DNA from: Enterobacter sichuanensis | GTDB lineage: Bacteria; Pseudomonadota; Gammaproteobacteria; Enterobacterales; Enterobacteriaceae | DNA: 64,000 nt | Direction of reading: 5' to 3' | Assembly: GCF_002939185.1 (NCBI RefSeq) | Contig: NZ_POVL01000003.1 | Coordinates: 118,997 to 182,996, forward strand | In this document: one piece after another, positions 18,042-27,439 of the stretch | Position numbering within the stretch: the stretch's first letter is position 1 | Layout of the letters: each line of letters begins with the position of its first letter | Notes under the pieces: model-generated | Told to the model about the DNA's origin: nothing | Seen by the model: only the letters and a program-made list of their open reading frames with translations | Database searches by the model: none | Made by a program: the position numbers and the translations under genes

Positions 18042-18066
18042 TGCCCTCTCCCACAGGGAGAGGGCA
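18042..18066. repeat. REP-like perfect palindrome after suhB
   Basis: TGCCCTCTCCC-ACA-GGGAGAGGGCA is a perfect 11-bp stem with a 3-base loop between the convergent genes suhB and the NicO transporter. It lacks a T tract on either side, so it may block 3' exonucleases more than terminate. It belongs to the same family as 9145-9225 and 16323-16355. Confidence 0.8.
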
Positions 18067-18081
18067 TCAGGCCGCCCCCTT

Positions 18082-19062
18082 TTAAAAAGGCCGCAATCCC
18101 CTTCCTACCGGCACGGCGCTCATCCACATCGTCACCGCCGCCACCAGCAGAATCACGCCTCCCGCCAGCGCAAGCGTTGTCCACCCTATCTGTCGCCACA
18201 GCACCGGCGTTTTACTGCCGCTGAGTTTTACCGCCAGCTGACGAAAGCTGTGAACCAGCAGAGCCAGCGACGAAATCGTCAATGACGTCCCGGCCGCCAT
18301 GGCCAGCGCAGACAACATGCCCCAGCCGAACACGCCAATCACTTTACTGAACAGCAACACCATGATGGCTCCCGAACACGGGCGCATGCCCATCGAGAAC
18401 ACAATCATCAACCGCGCGCGCCAGTCGTCGCCGCTCTGCAGCTGTTCCTGCGTGGGCAGATGCTGATGACCGCAGCCGCAGTGGGCATCATGAACATGAT
18501 GCGGGGTAAAGGATTTGAATGTCGGCTTTTTCAGCAGCGCGCGCAGTTTTTTTAACGCCCGCCAGCAGAGGATCAGCCCCAGCACGCCCACCAGCGCATA
18601 GCTCCCCTTCTCCAGCCAGAAACTGCTCATGTGCAACTGGCGCGCGGGAAGCTGCAACAGCGAAAGAACCACCACCACCAGCCCGATAGCCACGCCTCCC
18701 TGCAGCAGCGAAGAGGCCAGCGTCAGACCGATGCTCGATTTAAGCTTCGACGGATGGGTGGCAAGCCAGGTGGTGATGACGATTTTGCCATGCCCCGGCC
18801 CCAGCGCGTGCAGAACGCCATAGAGAAAACTGAACGCCAGCAGGGATCCGCCCGCTTTCGTTGGGTTTTCTGCCACCGCTTTCAGTAACCCGCTCATCTG
18901 CTGGTTAACCTCACGCTGCCAGACAATGCTTTTCATCATTACCTGCGGCCAGGCCTGCCATAGCCACAGCGCGCCGCACACCGCGAACAGCAAAAAGAGG
19001 GCCAGCGGCCAAAGATGTAGCCAGCGGCGTGGTTTTCGAAGAGGAGAAGCAATCACTGACAT
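18082..19062 (-). CDS. NicO-family metal transporter (ZevB/RcnA-like)
   Basis: Inner-membrane transporter of the NicO (nickel/cobalt) superfamily. The 326-residue protein has about seven hydrophobic segments, the family motifs HALGPGHGK and GMRPCSGAI, and a histidine-rich loop between them (HHVHDAHCGCGHQH), a likely metal-binding site. Its start overlaps the end of the DUF1007 gene by 10 bp, so the pair is coupled. In Haemophilus influenzae the same pair, ZevA (DUF1007) and ZevB (NicO), takes up zinc. Metal and direction of transport are not shown by the sequence; nickel or cobalt export is an alternative. It occupies the place of yfhR in E. coli. Confidence 0.85.
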   Translation of the reverse strand: MSVIASPLRKPRRWLHLWPLALFLLFAVCGALWLWQAWPQVMMKSIVWQREVNQQMSGLLKAVAENPTKAGGSLLAFSFLYGVLHALGPGHGKIVITTWLATHPSKLKSSIGLTLASSLLQGGVAIGLVVVVLSLLQLPARQLHMSSFWLEKGSYALVGVLGLILCWRALKKLRALLKKPTFKSFTPHHVHDAHCGCGHQHLPTQEQLQSGDDWRARLMIVFSMGMRPCSGAIMVLLFSKVIGVFGWGMLSALAMAAGTSLTISSLALLVHSFRQLAVKLSGSKTPVLWRQIGWTTLALAGGVILLVAAVTMWMSAVPVGRGLRPF

Positions 19063-19694
19063 TGTAAGGTCACCTCCTGCGCGAACTGTTTGCCCAGCGC
19101 CATGTCCTCAGGTGGGGCATCTTCTTTGTCGAGCGAAATCGCAAAGTTACGCGTCTCTTCGCTGGGGTTCGGGGTGTGAACAGAGAGTTTGCAGTTTTTT
19201 TGCAGCGCGGCAGGCAGCTGTACGTCGCTCTCTTTGGCGTAACTCATGTCGACGTAGTAGGTGGGATCAAAGGTCGAAAAGGTATATTTTTGCCCGGCCA
19301 GCGGCTGGGGATGCGCCAGCGGAAGCACAAACGTCAGTACCGCCTGATGCCCGTCACGCGTCATACCGTATTCCGTGGGACGGTTCAGAAATTTGACCTT
19401 TTGCCCGTTATGCCAGAACTCAGTGAAGTAGTGCTGGCCGAGCACGTTGGCCATCACTTCCGCTGCCAATTTTTTCCAGATCTCATCGCCGGGTTTTGCG
19501 TTACCCGCATCATAGAGCAGGTCAGCCGAGGTGATCTCATCCATCGTCCAGCGCATTTTCAGGCCGCTCAGCTGCGTGCCGTCGGTGACCAGCTCGGTTT
19601 TAAGGCCAATAAAACTGTGAGGGTGTGCGCTGGCAGTGAAGCCGATCGCCGCCAAAAATAACGTCATCGCGCATTGTTTAACTGTTTGCATCAA
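19053..19694 (-). CDS. DUF1007 family periplasmic protein (ZevA-like)
   Basis: Probable periplasmic partner of the NicO transporter. The 213-residue protein has a signal peptide ending FTASA, and the mature protein begins HPHSF, a histidine pair at the very N-terminus that could bind metal. The rest fits the DUF1007 family (WTMDEITSADLLYD, FDPTYYVDMSY). Two C-terminal region cysteines (KNCKL and the penultimate TLQCQ) may form a disulfide. It is first in a two-gene operon and divergent from csiE. No Zur-like palindrome was seen in the 122-bp upstream spacer. Confidence 0.85.
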   Translation of the reverse strand: MMQTVKQCAMTLFLAAIGFTASAHPHSFIGLKTELVTDGTQLSGLKMRWTMDEITSADLLYDAGNAKPGDEIWKKLAAEVMANVLGQHYFTEFWHNGQKVKFLNRPTEYGMTRDGHQAVLTFVLPLAHPQPLAGQKYTFSTFDPTYYVDMSYAKESDVQLPAALQKNCKLSVHTPNPSEETRNFAISLDKEDAPPEDMALGKQFAQEVTLQCQ

Positions 19695-19816
19695 TTCCTC
19701 ACGTCAAAAATTCTGTGATGTTCCCCAGCAATCCTGAGTGAAAGGCCTGCCGGCGCGCTTTTCAGCGCCCATCCTTTAGCTATTCTTATCAAACATTCAC
19801 ACTGGATACCCGACAG

Positions 19817-21094
19817 ATGATGACGACGCTTGAAATTCCATCTGTGCTTTCCAGTTCGCAGCGCCGCTGCCAGGTGCTTTTGATGCTTTACCTGCCCGAT
19901 GCTGCCGTCACCGCACAGAGCATAATCGCTGCCAACGGCGTGGACGACGCGATGGCACGGCAAGATATAGCCGAGACGCGCGATGAAATCCAGCGCTATC
20001 ACCGGCTGGATATCGTCACGCACCAGGACGGCAGTTACCGGCTTGAAGGCACAGCCCTGAATCAGCGCTTATGCCTGCTGCACTGGTTGCGCCGGGCGCT
20101 GCGGCTTTGCCCGCAGTTTGTCTCGCACCAGTTTACCCCTGCATTAAAAACCGCGCTTAAACAGCACGGCATTGCCCGGCCGCTTTACGACGACGCGAAC
20201 CTGCGGGCGCTGATCAACTTCTGTTCGCGCAAGCTCCAGCGCCAGTTTGAATGCCGCGACGTGCAGTTTTTACAGCTCTATCTGCAATACTGCCTTATTC
20301 AGCATCAGCTGGGAAACACGCCCCAGTTTTCCCATTCTCAGCGCAGCTGGACCCAGTCGAGAGGGGAGTATTTCACGGCGCAGGAGATCGTGCGGCACTG
20401 GAAACGGCGCGTCCCGCAGGGGGCTCACGGGGATGAACAGCTGTTTCTGGCGCTGTTGTTTATGATGCTCCGCACGCCCGATCCGGTGCTCGATAAACAC
20501 CAGCAGGATCAACGTTTGCGCCGGGCCATCGTGCGCATGGTGGCCCGTTTCCGCTCACAGACCGGGATGAACTTCAGCGATGAGCAAGGCCTGACCGATC
20601 AGCTCTATATCCATCTTGCACAGGCGCTGGACCGTTCGCTGTTTGAGATCGGTATCGACAATAGCCTGCCGGAGGAGATCCACCGTCTCTACCCTCGCCT
20701 GTTACGCACCACCAAAGAAGCGCTGTTTGAGCTGGAAGCGGAGTTTGGGCTGCGTTTTTCCGATGAAGAGATGAGCCTTGTTGCGGTGATTTTCGGTGCC
20801 TGGCTGATGCAGGAGACCGATCTGCACGAAAAGCAGGTGATCCTGCTGACGGGTGACGATAAAACCAGTGAGGATCGGATTGAACAGCAGCTTCGCGAGC
20901 TAACGCTGCTGCCGCTCAACATTCGCTACCTGACGCTGCAGGCGTTTCAGAAAGAGGGGGCGCCGCGCGAAGCTGCGCTGGTTATCACCCCCTACCCGAC
21001 TGCCCTGCCCCTGTTCTCACCGCCGCTCATTCATGCCGTTGAGACACTGAACGCACAGCAGCAAGAGCATATTCGCGCGATGCTGGAATCATAG
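19817..21094 (+). CDS. csiE: Stationary-phase inducible protein CsiE
   Basis: Homologue of E. coli CsiE, induced by carbon starvation under RpoS and cAMP-CRP; its biochemical role is unknown. The 425-residue protein has PRD-like helical regions similar to BglG/MtlR regulators (SDEEMSLVAVIFGAWLMQE, EIHRLYPRLLRTT) and a C-terminal part resembling a degenerate IIB-like domain (QVILLTGDD, ALVITPYPTALPLFSPP). No catalytic residues are evident. The 3' end overlaps that of hcaT by 6 bp on the opposite strand. Confidence 0.9.
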   Translation: MMTTLEIPSVLSSSQRRCQVLLMLYLPDAAVTAQSIIAANGVDDAMARQDIAETRDEIQRYHRLDIVTHQDGSYRLEGTALNQRLCLLHWLRRALRLCPQFVSHQFTPALKTALKQHGIARPLYDDANLRALINFCSRKLQRQFECRDVQFLQLYLQYCLIQHQLGNTPQFSHSQRSWTQSRGEYFTAQEIVRHWKRRVPQGAHGDEQLFLALLFMMLRTPDPVLDKHQQDQRLRRAIVRMVARFRSQTGMNFSDEQGLTDQLYIHLAQALDRSLFEIGIDNSLPEEIHRLYPRLLRTTKEALFELEAEFGLRFSDEEMSLVAVIFGAWLMQETDLHEKQVILLTGDDKTSEDRIEQQLRELTLLPLNIRYLTLQAFQKEGAPREAALVITPYPTALPLFSPPLIHAVETLNAQQQEHIRAMLES

Positions 21095-22234
21095 CGGCGC
21101 GCGAGGGGCCACTTTAGGGCGAATAACCATAGCAGGTAAGGCCACCAGCGCCATGACCCAGAAGACACCGTGCCCCAGGTGCTGATAGAGGAACCCCGCA
21201 AAGACCGTCATGATCGCGATACTGCCTCCCATCGCGACCGCTGAATACACCGCCTGCAGGCGAATAACGTCCCCGCCTTCGCGCGCCGCGATATAGCGCA
21301 TCGCCGCCAGATGACAGACGGTAAACGTGCCGCAGTGAAGAATTTGTGCCACAATCAGCCACGGCAGATCGGTCGTCCAGCCCATAATGCCCCAGCGCGC
21401 CACCCCGCACACGGCGGAAAGCAGCAGCAGATCACGCGCGCCAAAGCGGCGGAACAGCTTTTTGCTCAGGGCGAAAATCACAACTTCGGCCACCACCCCC
21501 AGCGACCACAGATAGCCCACGGCAGAGGCCGAATATCCTGCGCCTTGCCAGTAAATGGCGCTGAACCCATAGTACGCTGCGTGTGCCCCCTGAAGCAGAC
21601 AGACGCACGCCAGAAAACGCCAGCTTTGTGCAACCAGACTCCGCCACGCGGGCCAGCCTGCGCTCTCCTGATGGCGGCTTTCTCCCTGAGGCATTACCGA
21701 TGGTCGCAGCAGCATGCCCAGCAGCATCGAGGCAATACCGATGCTCAACAGAGCAAGAATGGCACGGTAGTCGTAAAGGCTGACCAGTTTACCCACCAGC
21801 GCCGAGCCAATCACAAACGCAATGGAGCCCCACAGGCGTACGCGACCGTAGTCCATGGTGATCTGCTTTTGCCAGGTGTTCGCCAGCGCGTCCGTCAGGG
21901 GCACCAGCGGCGAGAAGAACAGGTTAAAGCCAACCATCACCACCATCAGCCAGGCAAACTGGTGGTTGAACCAGAAGCAGGCCACAAAGACCAGGGTCAG
22001 CAGAGCCAGAATGCGCACGGCCTTGATCAGTAAGGAGGGATCGCTCACGCGCGGGGCAATCAGCAGGCTGCCGAGGAAACGCGCCACCAGTCCGGCCCCC
22101 AGCAGGACTCCAATGGTCTCGGGCGTCAGGCCGATCCCCTTGAGCCAGACGCTCCAGAAAGGCAGAAAAATACCGTAGCTAAAGAAATAGGTGAAATAGC
22201 TGAGCGCCAGCCAGCGCGTGGAATGCAAGACCAT
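21089..22234 (-). CDS. hcaT: 3-phenylpropionate MFS transporter HcaT
   Basis: Twelve-helix major facilitator family permease, in E. coli assigned to 3-phenylpropionate uptake. The 381-residue protein begins MVLHSTRWLALSYFTYFFSY with the ATG at 22234; a longer in-frame start adds 18 residues not found in E. coli. The catabolic genes hcaR and hcaEFCBD, which follow hcaT in E. coli, are missing here, so the real substrate in this organism is uncertain. Confidence 0.9.
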   Translation of the reverse strand: MVLHSTRWLALSYFTYFFSYGIFLPFWSVWLKGIGLTPETIGVLLGAGLVARFLGSLLIAPRVSDPSLLIKAVRILALLTLVFVACFWFNHQFAWLMVVMVGFNLFFSPLVPLTDALANTWQKQITMDYGRVRLWGSIAFVIGSALVGKLVSLYDYRAILALLSIGIASMLLGMLLRPSVMPQGESRHQESAGWPAWRSLVAQSWRFLACVCLLQGAHAAYYGFSAIYWQGAGYSASAVGYLWSLGVVAEVVIFALSKKLFRRFGARDLLLLSAVCGVARWGIMGWTTDLPWLIVAQILHCGTFTVCHLAAMRYIAAREGGDVIRLQAVYSAVAMGGSIAIMTVFAGFLYQHLGHGVFWVMALVALPAMVIRPKVAPRAPL

Positions 22235-22407
22235 GAATCCCTCCCGAAATCGAGGCCATAGTCTGGCGAGAATATAAAAATTAAGCAAGTCGATAGCCTG
22301 CTATAAATTAACGAAAAAATAACATTTTGTGCAGTCGTCTGGCTTATGGCAGGGAATGAAAATGTGTATTACGTTTAAATTACTCCACTTGCAGAGGTAT
22401 TTCTGCC

Positions 22408-22830
22408 ATGAACTCACTTCGCTATCTCGATTTCGGTCAGTCACGTCATCTGCTGCTGCTGATTGGGCGCATCGCGCTTGTCGTACTGTTTATTATCTTT
22501 GGTTACCCAAAACTGACAGGGTTTAGCGGGACCGTACAATACATGACCTCGCTGGGTACGCCGATGCCCATGCTGGCGGCCATTATTGCAGTAGTCATGG
22601 AAGTGCCTGCCGCGATCCTGATTGTGCTGGGCTTTTTCACCCGTCCTCTCGCCGTGCTGTTTGTGTTCTATACGCTGGGTACGGCGATTATTGGCCACCA
22701 TTACTGGGATATGACCGGTGATGCGGTCGTACCGAATATGATTAATTTCTACAAGAACGTCAGTATTGCGGGAGCCTTTATATTGCTGGCGATTGTGGGT
22801 CCCGGCGCCATCTCCCTCGACCGGCGTTAA
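22408..22830 (+). CDS. yphA: DoxX family inner membrane protein YphA
   Basis: Small integral membrane protein of the DoxX family (140 residues, four predicted helices) nearly identical in pattern to E. coli YphA, for example [20 protein letters not shown] and [11 protein letters not shown]. Its function is unknown; relatives take part in thiosulfate or redox metabolism. It is divergent from hcaT across a 173-bp AT-rich spacer, and a bidirectional terminator separates it from glyA. Confidence 0.93.
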   Translation: MNSLRYLDFGQSRHLLLLIGRIALVVLFIIFGYPKLTGFSGTVQYMTSLGTPMPMLAAIIAVVMEVPAAILIVLGFFTRPLAVLFVFYTLGTAIIGHHYWDMTGDAVVPNMINFYKNVSIAGAFILLAIVGPGAISLDRR

Positions 22831-22834
22831 GCCA

Positions 22835-22866
22835 TAAAAAAAGGCCGCAAGCGCGGCCTTTTTTAT
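22835..22866. terminator. Bidirectional terminator between yphA and glyA
   Basis: AAAAAA-GGCCGC-AA-GCGCGGCC-TTTTTT forms a GC-rich hairpin with A and T tracts on both sides, serving the convergent genes yphA and glyA. Confidence 0.9.
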
Positions 22867-22884
22867 TTCTGCGAAGCAGAGGAA

Positions 22885-24138
22885 TTATGCGTAAACCGGG
22901 AAGCGTGCGCAGATATCCAGCACTTTACCTTTGACGCGCTCGATAACCGCTTCGTCATTGATGTTGTCCAGAACGTCACACATCCAGCCAGCCAGCTCTT
23001 TCACTTCCGCTTCTTTAAAGCCGCGGCGAGTCACAGCCGGAGAACCGATACGGATACCGGAGGTCACAAACGGGCTCTTCGGATCGTTTGGCACGCTGTT
23101 TTTGTTCACGGTAATGTTGGCGCGGCCCAGGGCTGCGTCAGCTTCTTTACCGGTCAGGTTCTTATCAACCAGATCCAGCAGGAACAGGTGGTTTTCAGTA
23201 CCGCCGGATACCACTTTGTAGCCACGGTTCAGGAACACTTCCACCATCGCTTTGGCGTTCTTCGCCACCTGCTGCTGGTAAACCTTGAACTCAGGCTCCA
23301 TCGCTTCTTTCAGCGCGACCGCTTTTGCCGCGATAACGTGCATCAGCGGGCCGCCCTGCGCGCTTGGGAACACAGCGGAGTTCAGTTTTTTGTACAGCTC
23401 TTCATCACCGCCTTTCGCCAGGATCAGGCCACCGCGTGGACCTGCCAGGGTTTTGTGGGTGGTGGTGGTCACAACGTGAGCGTGTGGAACCGGGTTCGGG
23501 TAAACGCCCGCAGCAATCAGACCCGCAACGTGCGCCATGTCGACGAACAGGTAAGCACCGATGCTGTCTGCGATTTCACGCATTTTTGCCCAGTCAACGA
23601 TACCGGAATAAGCAGAGAAACCACCGATGATCATCTTCGGCTTGTGCTCTTTAGCCTGCTTAGCCATGTCTTCGTAGTCAATTTTACCGGACTCATCAAT
23701 ACCGTAAGGGATGATGTTGTACAGTTTGCCGGAGAAGTTAACCGGGGAGCCGTGAGTCAGGTGGCCGCCCTGCGCCAGGTTCATACCCAGAACGGTGTCG
23801 CCCGGCTGCAGCAGCGCGGTATAGACCGCGAAGTTAGCCTGAGAGCCAGAGTGCGGCTGAACGTTTGCGTAGTCAGCGCCAAAAAGTGCTTTCGCGCGGT
23901 CGATAGCCAGCTGCTCTACGATATCAACGTACTCGCAACCGCCGTAGTAGCGCTTGCCCGGGTAACCTTCAGCGTATTTGTTGGTCAGCTGAGAACCCTG
24001 CGCCTGCATCACGCGCGGGCTGGTGTAGTTTTCGGAGGCGATCAGTTCGATGTGCTCTTCCTGACGTACTTTTTCCTGCTCCATAGCCTGCCACAGTTCG
24101 GCATCATAATCGGCAATGTTCATTTCACGCTTTAACAT
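22885..24138 (-). CDS. glyA: Serine hydroxymethyltransferase GlyA
   Basis: PLP enzyme that converts serine and tetrahydrofolate to glycine and 5,10-methylene-tetrahydrofolate, the main one-carbon source. The 417-residue protein has the PLP lysine in [14 protein letters not shown] and the family block [10 protein letters not shown]. The ATG at 24138 ([16 protein letters not shown]) matches E. coli; an ATG two codons upstream is also in frame. A PurR box lies in the promoter region. Confidence 0.98.
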   Translation of the reverse strand: MLKREMNIADYDAELWQAMEQEKVRQEEHIELIASENYTSPRVMQAQGSQLTNKYAEGYPGKRYYGGCEYVDIVEQLAIDRAKALFGADYANVQPHSGSQANFAVYTALLQPGDTVLGMNLAQGGHLTHGSPVNFSGKLYNIIPYGIDESGKIDYEDMAKQAKEHKPKMIIGGFSAYSGIVDWAKMREIADSIGAYLFVDMAHVAGLIAAGVYPNPVPHAHVVTTTTHKTLAGPRGGLILAKGGDEELYKKLNSAVFPSAQGGPLMHVIAAKAVALKEAMEPEFKVYQQQVAKNAKAMVEVFLNRGYKVVSGGTENHLFLLDLVDKNLTGKEADAALGRANITVNKNSVPNDPKSPFVTSGIRIGSPAVTRRGFKEAEVKELAGWMCDVLDNINDEAVIERVKGKVLDICARFPVYA

Positions 24139-24255
24139 CCGCATCTCCTGACTCAGCTAACAAGTAAATTTTGGCCTGAAAAGGCAGTCCTGTTGGACGA
24201 CGGGCAACAGTATAACTGATTAGTTCTGTGATAACAGGTCTTGACAAACGATTTT

Positions 24256-24271
24256 ACGCAAACGTTTTCCT
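24256..24271. promoter_or_regulatory. PurR box in the glyA-hmp spacer
   Basis: ACGCAAACGTTTTCCT matches the PurR consensus ACGCAAACGTTTGCGT at 13 of 16 positions, with an intact central CAAACGTTT. E. coli glyA is likewise repressed by PurR. The 304-bp spacer also carries the hmp NsrR site; MetR sites, known in E. coli, were not resolved here. Confidence 0.8.
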
Positions 24272-24393
24272 ACCCGCCACGCAAGGGTTTGAGGAATAAA
24301 GATCTCGCGATTTCCAGCGGATTTCTTTTCAGGTTTGTGATGCATATTTTTCATCTTGCAAAGAACCATTTACAACGCAGGGGTATTTTTTAT

Positions 24394-24417
24394 AAGATGC
24401 ATTTAAAATACATCATT
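24394..24417 (+). promoter_or_regulatory. NsrR site at the hmp promoter
   Basis: The two 11-base half sites begin AAGATGCATTT and end with ATACATCATT in inverted arrangement, matching the NsrR operator of E. coli hmp. It lies 26 bp before the hmp ATG. NsrR, a nitric-oxide-sensitive Fe-S repressor, would release hmp when NO is present. Confidence 0.85.
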
Positions 24418-24442
24418 AAAGTAACATCAGAAGGACGCGCTC

Positions 24443-25633
24443 ATGCTCGACGCTCAAACCATCGCTACCGTTAAAGCCACCATTCCCCTGCTGGTCGAAA
24501 CCGGCCCCAAACTGACCGCCCATTTCTACGATCGCATGTTCACGCACAACCCGGAGCTCAAAGAGATTTTCAACATGAGCAACCAGCGTAACGGCGATCA
24601 ACGCGAAGCCCTGTTCAATGCCATTGCGGCCTACGCCAGCAACATTGAAAACCTGGCGGCGCTGCTGCCTGCGGTGGAGAAAATTGCGCAGAAACATACC
24701 AGCTTCCAGATCCAACCCGAGCAGTACAATATTGTGGGCGCTCACCTGCTGGCAACGCTGGACGAGATGTTCAGCCCGGGTCAGGAGGTTCTGGACGCGT
24801 GGGGCAAAGCCTACGGCGTGCTGGCCAATGTGTTTATCAACCGTGAAGCACAGATTTACAACGAAAACGCGAGTAAGAAAGGCGGCTGGGAAGGCACCCG
24901 CGCGTTCCGCATCGTTGAGAAAACGCCGCGCAGCGCTTTAATCACCAGCTTCGAATTTGAACCGGTAGACGGTCAGCCGGTAGCGGATTATCAGCCAGGG
25001 CAGTATCTGGGCTTATGGCTCAAGCCTGAAGGTTTCCCGCACCAGGAGATCCGCCAGTATTCCCTCACCCGCAAGCCCAACGGCAAAACCTATCGCATTG
25101 CGGTGAAGCGCGAGGACGGCGGACAGGTATCCACCTGGCTGCACAACGACGCTAACGTGGGTGACGTGGTCCATCTGGCCGCGCCGGCGGGTGACTTCTT
25201 TATGACAGTTGAACCGACTACCCCGGTCACGCTGATCTCCGCTGGGGTGGGACAAACGCCAATGCTGGCGATGCTGGATACACTGGCGGCGTCAAAACAC
25301 GCAGCCCAGGTAAACTGGTTCCATGCCGCCGAGAACGGTGACGTGCATGCGTTTGCTGATGAAGTGAAAACCCTGGCAGCGAGCCTGCCCCACTTTACCG
25401 CCCACACCTGGTATCGTCAGCCAACGGAAGCTGACCGCGCGGCCGCTCGCTTTGACAGCGAAGGTCTGATGAATTTGAGCCAGCATGAAGGCGCATTCAG
25501 CGCGCCGGATATGCAGTTCTACGTCTGCGGGCCGGTGGCGTTTATGCAGTATGCCGCGAAGCAGCTGGTCGAGCTGGGGATAAATAAAGACAACATTCAT
25601 TACGAATGTTTCGGGCCGCATAAGGTGCTGTAA
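24443..25633 (+). CDS. hmp: Nitric oxide dioxygenase (flavohemoglobin) Hmp
   Basis: Converts NO and O2 to nitrate with NAD(P)H in the cytoplasm. The 396-residue protein has an N-terminal globin domain (about 1-140, [17 protein letters not shown], proximal histidine region KHTSFQI), an FAD domain (about 150-260, [13 protein letters not shown]) and an NAD domain (about 265-396, [24 protein letters not shown]). Transcribed alone from an NsrR-controlled promoter and ended by the terminator at 25637-25668. Confidence 0.97.
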   Translation: MLDAQTIATVKATIPLLVETGPKLTAHFYDRMFTHNPELKEIFNMSNQRNGDQREALFNAIAAYASNIENLAALLPAVEKIAQKHTSFQIQPEQYNIVGAHLLATLDEMFSPGQEVLDAWGKAYGVLANVFINREAQIYNENASKKGGWEGTRAFRIVEKTPRSALITSFEFEPVDGQPVADYQPGQYLGLWLKPEGFPHQEIRQYSLTRKPNGKTYRIAVKREDGGQVSTWLHNDANVGDVVHLAAPAGDFFMTVEPTTPVTLISAGVGQTPMLAMLDTLAASKHAAQVNWFHAAENGDVHAFADEVKTLAASLPHFTAHTWYRQPTEADRAAARFDSEGLMNLSQHEGAFSAPDMQFYVCGPVAFMQYAAKQLVELGINKDNIHYECFGPHKVL

Positions 25634-25636
25634 TGC

Positions 25637-25668
25637 AAAAAGCCCCTCTAAAGAGGGGCTTTTTTTTT
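25637..25668. terminator. Bidirectional terminator between hmp and glnB
   Basis: AAAAAGCCCCTCTAAAGAGG continues as GGCTTTTTTTTT: a GC-rich 9-bp stem with a T tract on the hmp side and an A run on the glnB side. Confidence 0.93.
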
Positions 25669-25697
25669 CGCCGGATGAAACCCGGCCTGGCAACGTT

Positions 25698-26045
<348 letters not shown>

Positions 26046-26101
26046 TTAAACTCTTGCCTGTAAGCTGCTTCGTAATCGGTTGCTCACAGTACCATACGGC
26101 A

Positions 26102-27439
26102 TTACTCTTTAAAATCGTTTGCTTCCAGCTCATGGCGTGACAGCAGTTTATAAAACTCGGTGCGGTTGCGTCCGGCCATGCGCGCCGCGTGGGTCACGTT
26201 GCCTTTGGTGATCTGCAATAGCTTGCGCAGATAGTTCAACTCGAACTGATTCCGCGCTTCGGCAAAGGTCGGCAGCGCCGTGTTTTCCCCTTCCAGTGCC
26301 TGCTCCACCAGCGCGTCGCTGATCACCGGTGACGAGGTCAGCGCCACGCACTGCTCAATCACGTTGACCAGCTGGCGCACGTTACCCGGCCAGCTTGCGG
26401 CCATCAGCCGCTTCATCGCATCGGTGGAAAACGCGCGCACGAAGGGTTTGTGACGATCGGCCGCCTGGCGCAAAAGATGATTCGCCAGCAGCGGAATGTC
26501 TTCCGCTCGCTCGGCCAGTGCGGGGATCTTCAGATTGACCACGTTCAGACGGTAGTAGAGATCTTCACGAAACTCGTTGCGGGCCATCACCTTCGGCAAA
26601 TCCCGGTGCGTGGCGGAAATGATACGCACATTAATGTCGATGTCGCGGTTGCTGCCCAGCGGGCGAACTTTCCGCTCCTGCAACACGCGCAGCAGTTTGA
26701 CCTGCAGCGGCGCGGGCATGTCACCAATCTCGTCGAGGAAAAGGGTGCCACCTTCCGCTGCCTGAAACAGCCCTTCCCGGCTACTGACCGCGCCGGTGAA
26801 TGCGCCGCGGGCATGGCCAAACAGTTCAGATTCGAGCAGCTGTTCCGGGAGCGCGCCACAGTTGATCGCAATAAAGGCATTTTTGCTGCGCGGGCTGGCG
26901 TTATGGATCGCCTGCGCCAGGATCTCTTTCCCGGTTCCGCTCTGGCCGTTAATCAGCACGCTGACGTCTGACTGTGCCACCATTCGGGCCTGTTCGAGCA
27001 AACGCAGCATAATCGGGCTGCGGGTGACGATAGACTCCCGCCACGCTTCATCTCCCGCCGGAGCGGCATGTTCCAGCGCGCTGTCGATCGCCTTATAAAG
27101 CGCGTCTTTGTCCACCGGCTTGGTCAGGAAGCTGAATACCCCCTGCTGGGTCGCCGCAACCGCATCCGGGATCGAGCCGTGCGCCGTCAGGATAATCACG
27201 GGCATACCCGGTTGCTGCTTCTGGATCTCCGCGAATAGCTGCATGCCGTCCATTTCGTCCATCCGCAGGTCGCTTATCACCAGATCAATTTTCTCGCGGC
27301 TGAGAATTTTCAGCCCCTCGATCCCGCTTTCCGCGGTCACCACGCTGTAGCCTTCACTCACCAGACGCATCCCCAGCAGCTTTAACAGCCCGGGATCGTC
27401 ATCCACCAGTAAGAGATGGGCTGGTTTACGGCTCGTCAT
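26102..27439 (-). CDS. glrR: Sigma-54-dependent response regulator GlrR
   Basis: Response regulator of the GlrK-GlrR system (also called QseE-QseF) that activates sigma-54 promoters, above all glmY. The 445-residue protein has a receiver domain (phosphoacceptor Asp57, ISDLRM), an AAA+ domain (Walker A GQSGTGKE, sigma-54 contact loop GAFTGA, Walker B FLDEIGDM) and a Fis-type DNA-binding C-terminus (ARMAGRNRTEFYKLLSRHEL). The start overlaps the qseG end by 14 bp. Its likely binding sites lie at 29952-30065. Confidence 0.97.
   Translation of the reverse strand: MTSRKPAHLLLVDDDPGLLKLLGMRLVSEGYSVVTAESGIEGLKILSREKIDLVISDLRMDEMDGMQLFAEIQKQQPGMPVIILTAHGSIPDAVAATQQGVFSFLTKPVDKDALYKAIDSALEHAAPAGDEAWRESIVTRSPIMLRLLEQARMVAQSDVSVLINGQSGTGKEILAQAIHNASPRSKNAFIAINCGALPEQLLESELFGHARGAFTGAVSSREGLFQAAEGGTLFLDEIGDMPAPLQVKLLRVLQERKVRPLGSNRDIDINVRIISATHRDLPKVMARNEFREDLYYRLNVVNLKIPALAERAEDIPLLANHLLRQAADRHKPFVRAFSTDAMKRLMAASWPGNVRQLVNVIEQCVALTSSPVISDALVEQALEGENTALPTFAEARNQFELNYLRKLLQITKGNVTHAARMAGRNRTEFYKLLSRHELEANDFKE

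Noticed and set aside
19695..19816. Searched for a Zur-type operator upstream of the DUF1007-NicO pair
   Set aside because: No palindrome like GTTATANTATAAC is present in the spacer, so zinc control was not claimed.
24139..24442. MetR sites expected between glyA and hmp
   Set aside because: TGAA-N5-TTCA-type sequences were only partly matched; PurR and NsrR sites were clear but MetR sites were not.
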